Source: a virus | Strand: one strand, 5' to 3' | DNA: 64,000 nucleotides | Virus record (IMG/VR): IMGVR_UViG_3300010885_039075 | Location: 62,001-126,000 of that record | Shown here: positions 7,070 to 14,690 of the stretch, piece after piece | How the letters are laid out: every line of letters begins with the position of its first letter | Numbering within the stretch: position 1 is the first letter of the stretch | Notes under the pieces: generated by a model | Databases searched by the model: none | Seen by the model: only the letters and a program-made list of their open reading frames with translations | Told to the model about the DNA's origin: nothing | Made by a program: the position numbers and the translations under genes

Positions 7070-7852
7070 ATGGTCTTAGACAGAGTTAAAATTGAACCTT
7101 GGTTGTTAAGCACCGTGGGCATCACTAGTTTGATAGTCAGTGTATATTGGATTGCAAATAATTTTAATTTTAGTTCCATTGCAATACTGTTGATTACTGT
7201 ATACGCACTAGGAATTAATCTTACTATTTTTGCACACAGAGCATGGTCGCATAGATCCTGGGTACCTAAGAAATATCTGAATATTCTAGGATTATTTTTA
7301 TTCACAATTACCATGGTTGGCACCAGCATAGGTTGGGCCGCTGTGCATAGACAACATCATAGACATGCTGACACCGAACGTGATCCGCATAGTCCTTATT
7401 TTAAATCTAGGCTGTGGATTCAGTTTTGTACGTATTTTACTCCCATTAAAATACAGTATGCGCCCGATCTAGCCAAGGACCCTACTCATGCATGGTTTGC
7501 AAGATATAGTTGGGTAATAAATGCAGTATGGTTATTGTCGCTTTATTTTATTAGTCCAGAATTGTTGTTATTTTGGATTGCTGTGTTGGGATTGACCATC
7601 AACAAGATGCATAGCATTAACGCATGGGGTCATAACACTCCTGCATGGTTATTACCTGTTGGAGGTAATAATAAAGGTAGTAACAGCCTAGTACTGGTTA
7701 TGCTGAATATTAATAACGGAGATGCTTGGCATCGAAATCATCATGATGATCCTGCGAATTATCGCTATGGAAGAAAATGGTATGAACTCGATCCAGCGGC
7801 AAGAACAATAGAATTATTGGTTAAGTTAAATTTAGCCAAGTTTAAAAATTAA
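7070..7852 (+). CDS. Acyl-CoA/acyl-lipid fatty acid desaturase 1
   Basis: This 260-residue membrane protein has the three histidine boxes of the stearoyl-CoA-desaturase-like family: HRAWSH (near residue 56), HRQHHRH with the following DPHSP, and HRNHHDDP near the C-terminus. These bind the di-iron centre that inserts a double bond into an acyl chain using oxygen and electrons from ferredoxin or cytochrome. Hydrophobic segments flank the boxes as in the family. One of three desaturases in the window. Electron supply could come from the ferredoxin at 15254. Regiospecificity cannot be read. Confidence 0.88.
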   Translation: MVLDRVKIEPWLLSTVGITSLIVSVYWIANNFNFSSIAILLITVYALGINLTIFAHRAWSHRSWVPKKYLNILGLFLFTITMVGTSIGWAAVHRQHHRHADTERDPHSPYFKSRLWIQFCTYFTPIKIQYAPDLAKDPTHAWFARYSWVINAVWLLSLYFISPELLLFWIAVLGLTINKMHSINAWGHNTPAWLLPVGGNNKGSNSLVLVMLNINNGDAWHRNHHDDPANYRYGRKWYELDPAARTIELLVKLNLAKFKN

Positions 7853-7853
7853 T

Positions 7854-7929
7854 GGGGGTGTAGCTCAATTGGGAGAGCGACTGGTTTGCAACCAGTAGGT
7901 CGCGGGTTCGATCCCTGTCACCTCCACCA
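7854..7929 (+). tRNA. tRNA-Ala (anticodon TGC)
   Basis: It has acceptor GGGGGTG / CACCTCC with one G-U, anticodon loop TTTGCAA within ACTGG/CCAGT, T-loop TTCGATC and encoded ACCA. It begins 1 nt after the desaturase stop codon. Confidence 0.95.
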
Positions 7930-7948
7930 TTTACTATAAGGAGCATAT

Positions 7949-8092
7949 ATGTCAAAGCAAGAAGATACTTTAAACAAGGCATATGGCAATATGCCCCGAG
8001 AAATAGGTTTTTGGTTTGATGCAGATTGGATCAAAACTCCACGTGGAGTTAGGTACTACTGGATCAAGATAAAAAGGTATTTTACAAGATAA
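7949..8092 (+). CDS. Small protein between tRNA genes, function unknown
   Basis: This 47-residue ORF with a strong ribosome site (AAGGAG, 8 nt before ATG) lies between tRNA-Ala and tRNA-Val. It starts MSKQEDTLNKAYGNMPREIG and ends in a basic aromatic stretch (YYWIKIKRYFTR). The good Shine-Dalgarno and exact fit between tRNAs favour a real gene. No family recognised. Confidence 0.6.
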   Translation: MSKQEDTLNKAYGNMPREIGFWFDADWIKTPRGVRYYWIKIKRYFTR

Positions 8093-8094
8093 TA

Positions 8095-8170
8095 GGAAGT
8101 TTAGCTCAGATGGTAGAGCGTCTGCCTTACACGCAGAATGTCGGCGGTTCGATCCCGTCAACTTCCACCA
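8095..8170 (+). tRNA. tRNA-Val (anticodon TAC)
   Basis: It has acceptor GGAAGTT / AACTTCC, anticodon loop CTTACAC within TCTGC/GCAGA, T-loop TTCGATC and encoded ACCA. Confidence 0.95.
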
Positions 8171-8176
8171 AATTAT

Positions 8177-8252
8177 TCCCTGATAGCTCAGTTGGTAGAG
8201 TAACGGACTGTTAATCCGCTGGTCGCTGGTTCGAACCCAGCTCGGGGAGCCA
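8177..8252 (+). tRNA. tRNA-Asn (anticodon GTT)
   Basis: It has acceptor TCCCTGA / TCGGGGA with one G-U pair, anticodon loop CTGTTAA, T-loop TTCGAAC, discriminator G and encoded CCA. This is the standard bacterial tRNA-Asn plan. Confidence 0.95.
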
Positions 8253-8271
8253 TATTTTAAAAGGAGTCGAT

Positions 8272-8469
8272 ATGATTATCAGTGACAAAGCAGGTTATAA
8301 GTTGTACTGCGAAGTTCGTAAATTAAACGTTGCCCCATATGACAACCATGTTCGAATTTTTACAACTTATGCATGGGCCCGTAATCCAGATGCAGAGCAG
8401 AACAAACTAGAATTAGTTATGTCTGACGCAGAGTTAGCGGCACTCAAACAAGCATTGACTGCTGTTTAA
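8272..8469 (+). CDS. Small protein, function unknown
   Basis: This 65-residue protein has an AAAAGGAG ribosome site. A predicted beta-rich first half (YKLYCEVRKL, VRIFTTYAWA) is followed by a terminal helix, MSDAELAALKQALTAV. It follows the tRNA cluster and ends with stop codons interlocked (TTAA) with the convergent oxygenase gene. No family recognised. Confidence 0.6.
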   Translation: MIISDKAGYKLYCEVRKLNVAPYDNHVRIFTTYAWARNPDAEQNKLELVMSDAELAALKQALTAV

Positions 8470-9233
8470 ACCGGCCATAGTATGGCCTGCTCTTTGTATT
8501 TTTCAGCACTACGTTTGATTAAATCTTCGGTGAGTTGATTAATTCTATTTGGCATGACTCTATTTAACTTGTCGCCAAACAACAATGTGAATCTTCTGCG
8601 CTCAGGTGCTTTGGTCACTGTGGCATGCAATGCTCTAATATTGTTCAGGAAGAAACATTGATTTTTACTGACAATGTTGCAGGTTAAATCTTCTTCTTGA
8701 AATCCATTTAACGGCCTAGTAATATCATACTGCCATGGCAAGGGCCATCTATCTCTGGTCACAGATCTACGCATTATTAATGTATTGTTCACTGGATCTT
8801 CGTGTTCAATGTACATACGCAGACCCGATGTATCATCATCTCTATGCCAGTATATTCCAGTATGTGATTTTTTAACAGGCAGTAATAATACTGTGCCAAA
8901 TTCATGCACTGGTATTCCAAAAGCTGAGTTAATATACTCTACTAGTTCGGGGAACTCTTTATCAAATCCGCCTAACCATCCCACGTTGCTGTTATTTTTA
9001 TTATAATATAACATAGATAGATCCCAGGGATATTGATTTTGATCTCCTTGAAAAAAAGATTTTTTCATAAACCAAGTGCGAGCATTGGACTGAAGTTCGG
9101 CCGCGCTTGCTGATTTGTTCTTGTCAAAATTATTGACTCGATCTTGTTGCCAAAGATCCAGTTTGTCCACATCTATTTTAGGCATTGGCGGACAGTCCAG
9201 GGGTGTGTATAGTATATCAAATAAGTCTTGCAT
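8466..9233 (-). CDS. 2OG-Fe(II) oxygenase-like protein, family B
   Basis: This protein of about 255 residues starts at ATG 9233; a TTG one codon earlier is less likely. It has H-R-D-D in GIYWHRDDDTSGLRMYI, the distal His in NNIRALHATVTKAPERRRF and Arg in the last strand (FTLLFGD). The C-terminal tail KRSAEKYKEQAILW resembles that of the plus-strand gene at 3133, marking a paralogous pair. A minus-strand TATAAATA box ends 5 nt before the ATG, so the late mRNA would be leaderless. Substrate unknown. Confidence 0.65.
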   Translation of the reverse strand: MQDLFDILYTPLDCPPMPKIDVDKLDLWQQDRVNNFDKNKSASAAELQSNARTWFMKKSFFQGDQNQYPWDLSMLYYNKNNSNVGWLGGFDKEFPELVEYINSAFGIPVHEFGTVLLLPVKKSHTGIYWHRDDDTSGLRMYIEHEDPVNNTLIMRRSVTRDRWPLPWQYDITRPLNGFQEEDLTCNIVSKNQCFFLNNIRALHATVTKAPERRRFTLLFGDKLNRVMPNRINQLTEDLIKRSAEKYKEQAILWPV

Positions 9234-9238
9234 CAAAA

Positions 9239-9246
9239 TATTTATA
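9239..9246 (-). promoter_or_regulatory. T4-type late promoter box (TATAAATA)
   Basis: A perfect TATAAATA octamer on the minus strand lies 5 nt upstream of the ATG at 9233. Together with the boxes at 4306-4321 it suggests leaderless late transcripts. Confidence 0.5.
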
Positions 9247-9305
9247 GTGTGTTGTCAACGACAGACTAAGTTCATGCGTTATATATTATATACCTGGAGA
9301 TTAGT

Positions 9306-9446
9306 ATGTCGCGTCTTATACTTGCAGAAATTAGATCCTATTTAGAACTTAGGCTTAGTGCATTTGAAATAGCACAGAGATTATGTATCAATGTCAATGA
9401 TGTAAAATTGGCAATAGATAATTTAAAAAAGTTAAAAACTGCTTGA
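9306..9446 (+). CDS. Small HTH-like protein
   Basis: This 46-residue ORF starts at ATG 9306 after GGAG. The sequence LRLSAFEIAQRLCINVNDVK has the spacing of a helix-turn-helix unit (a helix with A-x-R, a turn, then a recognition helix VNDVKLAIDNL). It could be a tiny DNA-binding regulator, but a fold this short may need a partner. It is followed immediately by a perfect sigma70 promoter that overlaps its stop codon. Confidence 0.5.
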   Translation: MSRLILAEIRSYLELRLSAFEIAQRLCINVNDVKLAIDNLKKLKTA

Positions 9447-9471
9447 CTGCCTGCAGGATCTATTGTATAAT
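9443..9471 (+). promoter_or_regulatory. Consensus sigma70 promoter
   Basis: TTGACT (9443-9448), a 17-nt spacer and TATAAT (9466-9471) lie 38 nt upstream of the next start codon. The -35 overlaps the stop codon of the small HTH-like gene. Confidence 0.75.
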
Positions 9472-9508
9472 CTATGAATAAGTAATTATACAATTTTGAG
9501 GAATTACT

Positions 9509-9793
9509 ATGAGTGATGGCGGCAAAGGTAGCTCACCTCGTCCATTTAGCATTGGTGCAGAAACTTATGCATCCAATTGGGACAGAATTTTTAATAAAAA
9601 TAAGGAACAGGCTATGCAGGTAAGAGTAAAAGAAAACGCAGAAGAATTTGGCAAGTGTGGTTGCGGCCGTAGCCCAACAGGCAAGTGTATCGGCTGGCAC
9701 GGACTCAGCGAAGAAATGTATCAGCATCGAAAAATGTTGTGGATGGAAGATGAGTTCCGTCGGGACGCTGAAGAATCAAATAAAACAGAATAA
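9509..9793 (+). CDS. Small Cys/His motif protein (CDGSH-like motif)
   Basis: This 94-residue protein has one striking motif in its middle, [18 protein letters not shown]. Three Cys and one His are arranged much like the CDGSH iron-sulfur motif (C-x-C-...-C-x-G-x-H), although the spacing between the second and third Cys is one residue shorter than the textbook motif and the Asp is replaced. It may bind a [2Fe-2S] cluster or zinc. Charged helices flank the motif. It is driven by a perfect sigma70 promoter and followed at 1 nt by a QueC-like gene. Confidence 0.6.
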   Translation: MSDGGKGSSPRPFSIGAETYASNWDRIFNKNKEQAMQVRVKENAEEFGKCGCGRSPTGKCIGWHGLSEEMYQHRKMLWMEDEFRRDAEESNKTE

Positions 9794-9794
9794 C

Positions 9795-10424
9795 ATGCAG
9801 ACGTTGACAATTAATAATGTTAACATTGACATTCATGATGGACCGATCGGTGTTAGTGTCAGCGGAGGAGCCGACAGTTCAATATTGCTGTATATTTTAA
9901 TGAAATATGCAAAAGGTGCTGTGCATGTTTATACATGTGCCAATAAAGCAAAAAGTAGAACAGCACCGCATTATGCATTAAAAGTAATTGGCAAATGTAT
10001 AGATATGTTAAATAGAAATAATGTCTATCATCATGTTGTGTTTGTCGATGAACAAACAGAAAGTAATATGTTAACGCATGGTATTGCAGATCTTAACTCG
10101 GGAAAAATAAATTATTTGTACACAGGGGTAACAGCAAATCCTCCGGTAGAAGTAACAGATAAATTTACAGATAATAGTCGTACTCGATCAGAACGCAATC
10201 CCTATGATATTAAACCATTTTACACAGGGAATAACAATAGGAATTATAGACCTTTTATAAACGTTGATAAAAAAGTAATTTCGGGTATATATAAGGAATT
10301 GAATGTATTAGACGATATATTTCCCTTGACAAGGTCCTGCGAAGATCTTATACTAACTAGTGGCCACTGCGGTCACTGTTGGTGGTGTGAAGAACGTCAA
10401 TGGGGATTTAGCAGACTAGAATAA
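9795..10424 (+). CDS. QueC-like PP-loop ATPase (7-deazaguanine pathway)
   Basis: This 209-residue protein starts at ATG 9795. It has the PP-loop pyrophosphatase signature [17 protein letters not shown] and, at the end, [20 protein letters not shown], a C-x9-C-x2-C-x2-C zinc site as in QueC (7-cyano-7-deazaguanine synthase). QueC converts CDG to preQ0 with ATP and ammonia. QueD, an earlier enzyme of the same route, is encoded at 20514. Phages use preQ0 derivatives either to alter tRNA or to modify their DNA. Some PP-loop enzymes act on other substrates, so the exact role is inferred. Confidence 0.65.
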   Translation: MQTLTINNVNIDIHDGPIGVSVSGGADSSILLYILMKYAKGAVHVYTCANKAKSRTAPHYALKVIGKCIDMLNRNNVYHHVVFVDEQTESNMLTHGIADLNSGKINYLYTGVTANPPVEVTDKFTDNSRTRSERNPYDIKPFYTGNNNRNYRPFINVDKKVISGIYKELNVLDDIFPLTRSCEDLILTSGHCGHCWWCEERQWGFSRLE

Positions 10425-10506
10425 TTTTTTCCACCGAGATTGAATCACAGTTAGAGTCGAGAATTTAACCGGTAGCCTAACCGTTCTAATAAGGCAAGAT
10501 TTTATT
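10425..10506 (+). other. Spacer upstream of tRNA-Pro
   Basis: This is an 82-nt non-coding stretch with a short hairpin (CGGT-AGCCTA-ACCG) and a T6 run directly after the QueC-like stop, but no stem before that run strong enough to call a terminator. Confidence 0.4.
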
Positions 10507-10583
10507 CGGAGTGTGGCGCAGTCTGGTAGCGCACCTGGTTTGGGACCAGGGGGTCCAAGGTTCGAATCCTTGTACTCCGACCA
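10507..10583 (+). tRNA. tRNA-Pro (anticodon TGG)
   Basis: It has acceptor CGGAGTG / TACTCCG, anticodon loop TTTGGGA within CCTGG/CCAGG, T-loop TTCGAAT and encoded ACCA. Confidence 0.95.
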
Positions 10584-10816
10584 ATTTACCAACACAGATT
10601 TATAGTTTTGGTAGTAGCGAAAGCGAACTACCCGGAGAAAAGAAAGAGATGAGAACTGACACTCGTTATCGCTACATGCGATTACGAACATAACTCCAAT
10701 GGCAGGCGCCTTGAAAACGCCCCGCACTTGTGTGAACTGGTCCGAACTTTATCGACTTTGTGATTTGCTAACCAGACATATACAAGTCTCTGTGCTTTGT
10801 GCATTGTGACTTGTTG
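10584..10816 (+). ncRNA. Structured non-coding region downstream of tRNA-Pro
   Basis: There is no convincing gene for 337 nt after tRNA-Pro. Clear RNA-like structure includes a 23-nt hairpin (10610-10632) of GGTAGT/ACTACC with an inner GC stem capped by a GAAA tetraloop, an alternative pairing TACCAA 10587-10592 with TTGGTA 10608-10613 that would exclude it, GGCG/CGCC at 10705-10721, and ACAAGTC 10782-10788 with GACTTGT 10808-10814. Competing helices may mean a switch or just coincidence. It is probably co-transcribed with tRNA-Pro. Confidence 0.4.
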
Positions 10817-10847
10817 GAAATTAAGAAATTAATTTCACTGTTTTTTG
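10817..10847 (+). terminator. Candidate weak intrinsic terminator
   Basis: A perfect 8-bp stem, GAAATTAA-GAAA-TTAATTTC (10817-10836), with a stable GAAA tetraloop is followed by ACTG and six T. The stem is AT-rich, so termination may be partial. It lies just before the next promoter, where the end of the tRNA-Pro transcript would be expected. Confidence 0.45.
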
Positions 10848-10868
10848 TCCAGTTGGTTACTTGCTTTC

Positions 10869-10897
10869 TTGACTCTGTTTTAATTTTGTTGTATAAT
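10869..10897 (+). promoter_or_regulatory. Consensus sigma70 promoter
   Basis: TTGACT, a 17-nt spacer and TATAAT (10892-10897) lie 23 nt before the ATG of the next small gene, which also has an AAAGGA ribosome site. Confidence 0.75.
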
Positions 10898-10920
10898 ATT
10901 GTTAACTTAAAGGAAATAAA

Positions 10921-11094
10921 ATGACATGTAGAGGATATGATCCCAAGGCCGTTAAAATCGGTAGTTTGGTAAAAATGGCGGCATCAACTATCAGTGATCC
11001 GCACAAGCGTGGTGCTTTTATGCGTAGCTATGTGGCTATTGCAGAAGCTGAAAGTCGTCAGCGCACCGGTCGAAATAACAAAGACAAAAAGTAA
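10921..11094 (+). CDS. Small basic protein, function unknown
   Basis: This 57-residue ORF has a strong promoter and ribosome site. It starts MTCRGYDPKAVKIGSLVKMA, with predicted helices and a lysine/arginine-rich end (RQRTGRNNKDKK), as in small nucleic-acid-associated phage proteins. It lies 9 nt before the next gene, which also has an AGGAATAAAA ribosome site. No family recognised. Confidence 0.6.
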   Translation: MTCRGYDPKAVKIGSLVKMAASTISDPHKRGAFMRSYVAIAEAESRQRTGRNNKDKK

Positions 11095-11103
11095 GGAATA
11101 AAA

Positions 11104-11673
11104 ATGAACATTAGTTTACGTAAAGCTTCTGTACTGCAAAATAGCATCAATGACGCGATCAAGTCTATTAATTTGGTCACTGAAGTCAGTCTCAATGAAT
11201 TTCAAACTGTTGAACCAGAACTAGCCAAAGCAGTTATGAAATTCAAAGAAGATCTTGCACGTAAAGACACTTTGGTGTCTGCGGTCTATGAAATTCGCAA
11301 AGCCACTAGTGCGGCCAATAATCAAGTGGGTGTTGACATGCGCTTGGCAGACATTGCACACTTGGATAAACAAATCCAAAGTTATACCGCATTCATGGCC
11401 AAGGCAGTTCGAGAAGATCCCACACACATCGAAGGTAAATTGGCAAAAATTAGAAATCGTAAAGAAGACAGTCGCAGTATCTACGGCTTCGAAAACACAG
11501 TTTCTACCAGTATCTTCCAAGAAGAAGATATCAAAGGTTTTAAAATCTTGGTCAGTTTAGTAAAAAAATCTAAACAAAAATTGCAAGACGAATTGCTTGA
11601 GTTAAATGTACGCACAGAGATTGCACTCAGCGATCGTACTGTACAAATATTAACGCAAGAAGGCTTACTATAA
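11104..11673 (+). CDS. Helical/coiled-coil phage protein, function unknown
   Basis: This 189-residue protein is almost entirely helical by composition, with heptad-like stretches (DIAHLDKQIQSYTAFMAKAV, FKILVSLVKKSKQKLQDELL). No Cys or metal motif. It is downstream of a sigma70 promoter and so probably expressed early. Its stop codon is embedded in a TATAAATA box that precedes the initiator tRNA. Function unknown. Confidence 0.65.
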   Translation: MNISLRKASVLQNSINDAIKSINLVTEVSLNEFQTVEPELAKAVMKFKEDLARKDTLVSAVYEIRKATSAANNQVGVDMRLADIAHLDKQIQSYTAFMAKAVREDPTHIEGKLAKIRNRKEDSRSIYGFENTVSTSIFQEEDIKGFKILVSLVKKSKQKLQDELLELNVRTEIALSDRTVQILTQEGLL

Positions 11674-11676
11674 ATA
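11669..11676 (+). promoter_or_regulatory. T4-type late promoter box (TATAAATA) before initiator tRNA
   Basis: A perfect octamer overlaps the stop codon of the preceding gene, 6 nt before tRNA-fMet. This would allow late expression of the initiator tRNA and the gene after it. Confidence 0.45.
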
Positions 11677-11682
11677 GCATAC

Positions 11683-11758
11683 CGCGGGTTACGTCAGTGG
11701 TCAGACTGTCAGGCTCATAACCTGGAGGACGGAGGTTCGAATCCTTCACCCGCAACCA
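11683..11758 (+). tRNA. Initiator-type tRNA-Met (anticodon CAT)
   Basis: It has acceptor CGCGGGT / ACCCGCA, in which the first base C cannot pair with A at position 72. The C1xA72 mismatch is the hallmark of bacterial initiator tRNA and is required for formylation. The anticodon loop is CTCATAA within TCAGG/CCTGG (two of the three G-C pairs of cellular tRNA-fMet), and the T-loop is TTCGAAT with encoded ACCA. An initiator tRNA in a phage goes together with the IF-1 homologue at 48991. Confidence 0.9.
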
Positions 11759-11774
11759 ATTATATAGGACAGCA

Positions 11775-12404
11775 ATGATACGTTTATTAAACCCTGATGA
11801 CGAAAACGACATTGTACTTTTTAGGCAATGTCTCGATCAAATATTATTTGAAAAATCAAAGTCATATTCCACCGAAGGATTGAGTTTGACCTTTGATTGG
11901 TACATTAAATGGTGGACCAGCAGAGAATCCGATCCGCATAAAAATTTTTTTATTTCGGCGGAAATCGACAATGATAAAATCGTTAGGTTCGTTGTAACCA
12001 GTAGTTTGAATAAATTATGGAGCAAACCTGTTAGAGTTGTTCCATATTTTTGTTTATTGTTTGTGTACACCGCTCCGGGGTATACTCCAGCAAGCAATAA
12101 TATCTGGGAAAATGACATGGGCTATTTGGCATTTGATCCATTTATCAACCAAGGTATCTATTATTTCTTTTCAATAACACAGGGCCCACGTACCAAGGAA
12201 GGTATTAAGATTTGGCAAGAACAAATATATAAAAAAGTCAAACGCATTAACTTTTATATTGATCGCTATATCGATACTCAGGAAAAATTGGATCAGCTCA
12301 AAGAAGACTACAAAGGATTCTATGTAGTATTGCCAAGTAAACTTCAAAGTCCCTTGCTGTTGCAGACAGGGGTTATTAAACCAGAATTTCGACCCATAAT
12401 ATAG
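11775..12404 (+). CDS. Hypothetical protein, possibly GNAT-like
   Basis: This 209-residue protein starts MIRLLNPDDENDIVLFRQCL, as GNAT proteins often do (an N-terminal beta strand followed by a helix), and has later strands FFISAEIDNDKIVRFVV and MGYLAFDPF. I see no clear Q/R-x-x-G-x-G/A acetyl-CoA loop, so the assignment is weak. It lies directly after the initiator tRNA and upstream of another phage hypothetical. Confidence 0.5.
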   Translation: MIRLLNPDDENDIVLFRQCLDQILFEKSKSYSTEGLSLTFDWYIKWWTSRESDPHKNFFISAEIDNDKIVRFVVTSSLNKLWSKPVRVVPYFCLLFVYTAPGYTPASNNIWENDMGYLAFDPFINQGIYYFFSITQGPRTKEGIKIWQEQIYKKVKRINFYIDRYIDTQEKLDQLKEDYKGFYVVLPSKLQSPLLLQTGVIKPEFRPII

Positions 12405-12410
12405 ACTAAT

Positions 12411-12992
12411 ATGCTGTCAAACAGTCCACAAAGAAATACTTTTCAAAAAGAAAACTTCCTAAAACGACGAGCCGAAGATGGCCGGACTCCGGAAAATGAC
12501 GAGGACACCAAGGCCATGGCCGAATATTACGATAGTTGGGATATTGATAAACAACAACGGGAAGCCGATCCCGCTTGGCAAGAAAATAACATGGAGTATG
12601 ATCTACGCAGTACTCCGTGGATATTGGAAAAAGTTCGCGACAACGACGTCTATGCACAAAACCTTTACGCGGCCATTTGCAATAATACTTTTCAAAAAAA
12701 TGAATTCATACCCAGATTGGCTGGCCAGACTTGGAGTGCCAGCTGGCGCTATGCCGGTGGCATCATTGCTGACATGCAGGAAAAGGGCGACTACATTGAT
12801 TGGTACTGTAGTGGTATAAAAAATAATGACGAATTGTCTCCTGAAGAATTTAATGCACTAACAGAAGAACAGCAAGTTAGATATAAAGAAGCACAGGCAT
12901 TTGTTTCGGAAATGGTGGTCACGGATGAGATCCGAGCAGACCTTAAAAAATTAGGCTGGTATGTACTAGAAGATTACCAAGATGCTTACTAG
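12411..12992 (+). CDS. Acidic helical phage protein, function unknown
   Basis: This 193-residue protein is strongly charged and rich in Glu, Asp, Gln and Trp. The N-terminal 60 residues look disordered (AEDGRTPENDEDTKAMAEYY); the rest looks helical, with the tryptophan-bearing segment GQTWSASWRYAGG. It lies 6 nt after the previous stop. No family recognised. Confidence 0.6.
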   Translation: MLSNSPQRNTFQKENFLKRRAEDGRTPENDEDTKAMAEYYDSWDIDKQQREADPAWQENNMEYDLRSTPWILEKVRDNDVYAQNLYAAICNNTFQKNEFIPRLAGQTWSASWRYAGGIIADMQEKGDYIDWYCSGIKNNDELSPEEFNALTEEQQVRYKEAQAFVSEMVVTDEIRADLKKLGWYVLEDYQDAY

Positions 12993-13004
12993 GTAAATAT
13001 TATA

Positions 13005-13514
13005 ATGATAATAAACGAATGCTTTTACGAACTTAAGACTCCGTGCAGTATATATGATCAAATTGCAGGGTGTATTGACATGCCTGATGCTAAATGGTTT
13101 AATCAATACAGTTTCGACATACTGGTATTACCAGAAATGTTGATACGCAGTGATCCAGTCATGGCGGCGCTGTATAACGAATTTGATATAAAATCCACGT
13201 CGCCTGTTTTTCTTAAAATGGGATCTAATCTGCACTATAAATTTCACAAAGATACTGTGAGAACCTGTGCTATTAATATGTTAATGACAGGCTGGGACAG
13301 TCATTCGTTTTGGGGACGACCATATGAAACAGGCGAAGACCTGCATCATATCAAAGAGTTAAAATATAAACCACGACATTATTATCTAATTGACACAAAA
13401 ACTGAACATGCAGTTTTGAACTTCAATGAACCGCGTGTTGTTTTTACTCTGGGTTTCAATCCTCCATATACCTTTGACATAGTCAAAGAGTTTATCATGG
13501 ATAACAATTTGTAA
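13005..13514 (+). CDS. 2OG-Fe(II) oxygenase-like (DSBH) protein
   Basis: This 169-residue protein carries the DSBH pattern H-K-D in NLHYKFHKDTVRTCA, a second His in DTKTEHAVLNFNEP and Arg in PRVVFTLGFNPP. It is shorter than typical prolyl-hydroxylase-like enzymes, so it may be a minimal core. It is preceded by GTAAATATTATA, which looks like a late box close to the ATG. The following gene, 1 nt away, encodes another oxygenase-like protein, so they form a tandem pair. Substrate unknown. Confidence 0.55.
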   Translation: MIINECFYELKTPCSIYDQIAGCIDMPDAKWFNQYSFDILVLPEMLIRSDPVMAALYNEFDIKSTSPVFLKMGSNLHYKFHKDTVRTCAINMLMTGWDSHSFWGRPYETGEDLHHIKELKYKPRHYYLIDTKTEHAVLNFNEPRVVFTLGFNPPYTFDIVKEFIMDNNL

Positions 13515-13515
13515 T

Positions 13516-14070
13516 ATGAGCGATGATCTTCATTATAAAATTTCCATACCCGAATGGCAAGCGTGGCCTTTTATCCCAGATCTAACACCCGAACTAACAC
13601 TCAAGACTGACGGACAATTACTATATTACAAAGACGAAACTATTCTTAGACCAGAATTAGTTAAATCATATAAAGGCATGGGCCTCAAATTGAGAGAGGT
13701 ACAAATTTTTGTTATCCCTCCTGCACCTTATTATATGACTATACATGTTGATGGTTCATATGATTTAGGCGACCGTGCCGCAATAAATTGGATACGCTGT
13801 GATAGTCCATGGACAATGAATTGGTATAAAGAAAAATCTTTACCTAGTTGGGACGGGCCGGCACGTACAGGAACAAACTCATACGTGGGATTTGATTTAA
13901 AAGACTGTGATTTAATAGAAAGCTATGCATGGTCCGACGGACCTTGTTTAGTAAAAACAACAGTACCACATAATGTTACCATTAATGGAAATAGCCATAG
14001 GATATGTGCTAGTATAAGGTTTCAGGGAAATGATTTTTCCAATTACCTCTCGTTGTTTAAAAGGAATTAA
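13516..14070 (+). CDS. 2OG-Fe(II) oxygenase-like (DSBH) protein, family A
   Basis: This 184-residue protein resembles the pair at 390-1644. It has H-x-D in [13 protein letters not shown], the shared AINWIRCD, a second His in [14 protein letters not shown] and a last strand with Arg (HRICASIRF). It starts 1 nt after the previous oxygenase-like gene and ends 2 nt before an A-type Fe-S carrier gene. This places an iron-dependent enzyme and an iron-cluster carrier in one transcript. Confidence 0.58.
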   Translation: MSDDLHYKISIPEWQAWPFIPDLTPELTLKTDGQLLYYKDETILRPELVKSYKGMGLKLREVQIFVIPPAPYYMTIHVDGSYDLGDRAAINWIRCDSPWTMNWYKEKSLPSWDGPARTGTNSYVGFDLKDCDLIESYAWSDGPCLVKTTVPHNVTINGNSHRICASIRFQGNDFSNYLSLFKRN

Positions 14071-14072
14071 CA

Positions 14073-14393
14073 ATGATTACAATTACCGATGCAACTGCAA
14101 AACAAGTAAAATATTTACTTGAAGAAGAAGAACCTAACACAGGCCTGAGAATATTTGTTCAAGGCGGAGGCTGTAGTGGAATGAGTTATGGGTTTACTTT
14201 TGAAACTAGTCAAGAAGATGACGATTTTGTCATCGAACAAGAGGGAGTAAAATTTTTAGTAGATTCGATGAGTATGCAATATTTAACCGGTGCCGAAATT
14301 GATTTTGTAGTAGATTTTGCCGGTGCAAATTTTGTAATCAAAAATCCCAATGCTCAGACTAGTTGCGGTTGCGGTAGTTCATTCAGTGTATGA
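14073..14393 (+). CDS. A-type iron-sulfur carrier protein (IscA/ErpA/SufA family)
   Basis: This 106-residue protein has the three conserved cysteines of the family: one in [14 protein letters not shown] and the C-G-C pair near the end in [10 protein letters not shown]. The start ([18 protein letters not shown]) and length are typical. A-type carriers pass [4Fe-4S] or [2Fe-2S] clusters from a scaffold to client proteins. A second copy lies inside the SUF operon at 40126. Being next to oxygenases and close to ferredoxin, it may serve local client proteins. Confidence 0.9.
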   Translation: MITITDATAKQVKYLLEEEEPNTGLRIFVQGGGCSGMSYGFTFETSQEDDDFVIEQEGVKFLVDSMSMQYLTGAEIDFVVDFAGANFVIKNPNAQTSCGCGSSFSV

Positions 14394-14635
14394 TGGTTAG
14401 TAAAATTACCGAAGCAGTGATCTACGAAAGTCCAGATGGCGGCGAAACTATCTATGTCAGGGAAGCCGGTAGTAATCAACGCCAACTTCACAGCCAAAGT
14501 CCCAGAGCCTTTGATCTTCATGAACAGATAAAGGAAGATCAACTTTGGGGACAAATTCGCAGGGCCGCCAAAACCAATCCCACACTAAAACAGGCCTTAG
14601 ACGAAGCTGTTTTGATATATCAACTATCAAAATAA
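14390..14635 (+). CDS. Small phage protein, function unknown
   Basis: This 81-residue protein starts at ATG 14390, overlapping the upstream stop by 4 nt (ATGA). The first half is beta-like ([19 protein letters not shown]) and the second helical ([20 protein letters not shown]). Small proteins of this build, with a DGG-E-T-x-Y-x-R core, are often seen in T4-like phages, but I cannot name a function. Confidence 0.6.
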   Translation: MMVSKITEAVIYESPDGGETIYVREAGSNQRQLHSQSPRAFDLHEQIKEDQLWGQIRRAAKTNPTLKQALDEAVLIYQLSK

Positions 14636-14636
14636 C

Positions 14637-14665
14637 TTGACAATTAATTAGATTTATATTATAAT
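14637..14665 (+). promoter_or_regulatory. Consensus sigma70 promoter
   Basis: TTGACA (14637-14642), a 17-nt spacer and TATAAT (14660-14665) are followed by a 25-nt leader with CTGGAG ribosome site before the ATG at 14691. Confidence 0.8.
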
Positions 14666-14690
14666 ATTAGCATAATTACTGGAGTAATCT

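Noticed and set aside
9648-9794. Upstream extension of the QueC-like protein
   Set aside because: It overlaps the preceding gene in another frame; the homologous region starts at ATG 9795.
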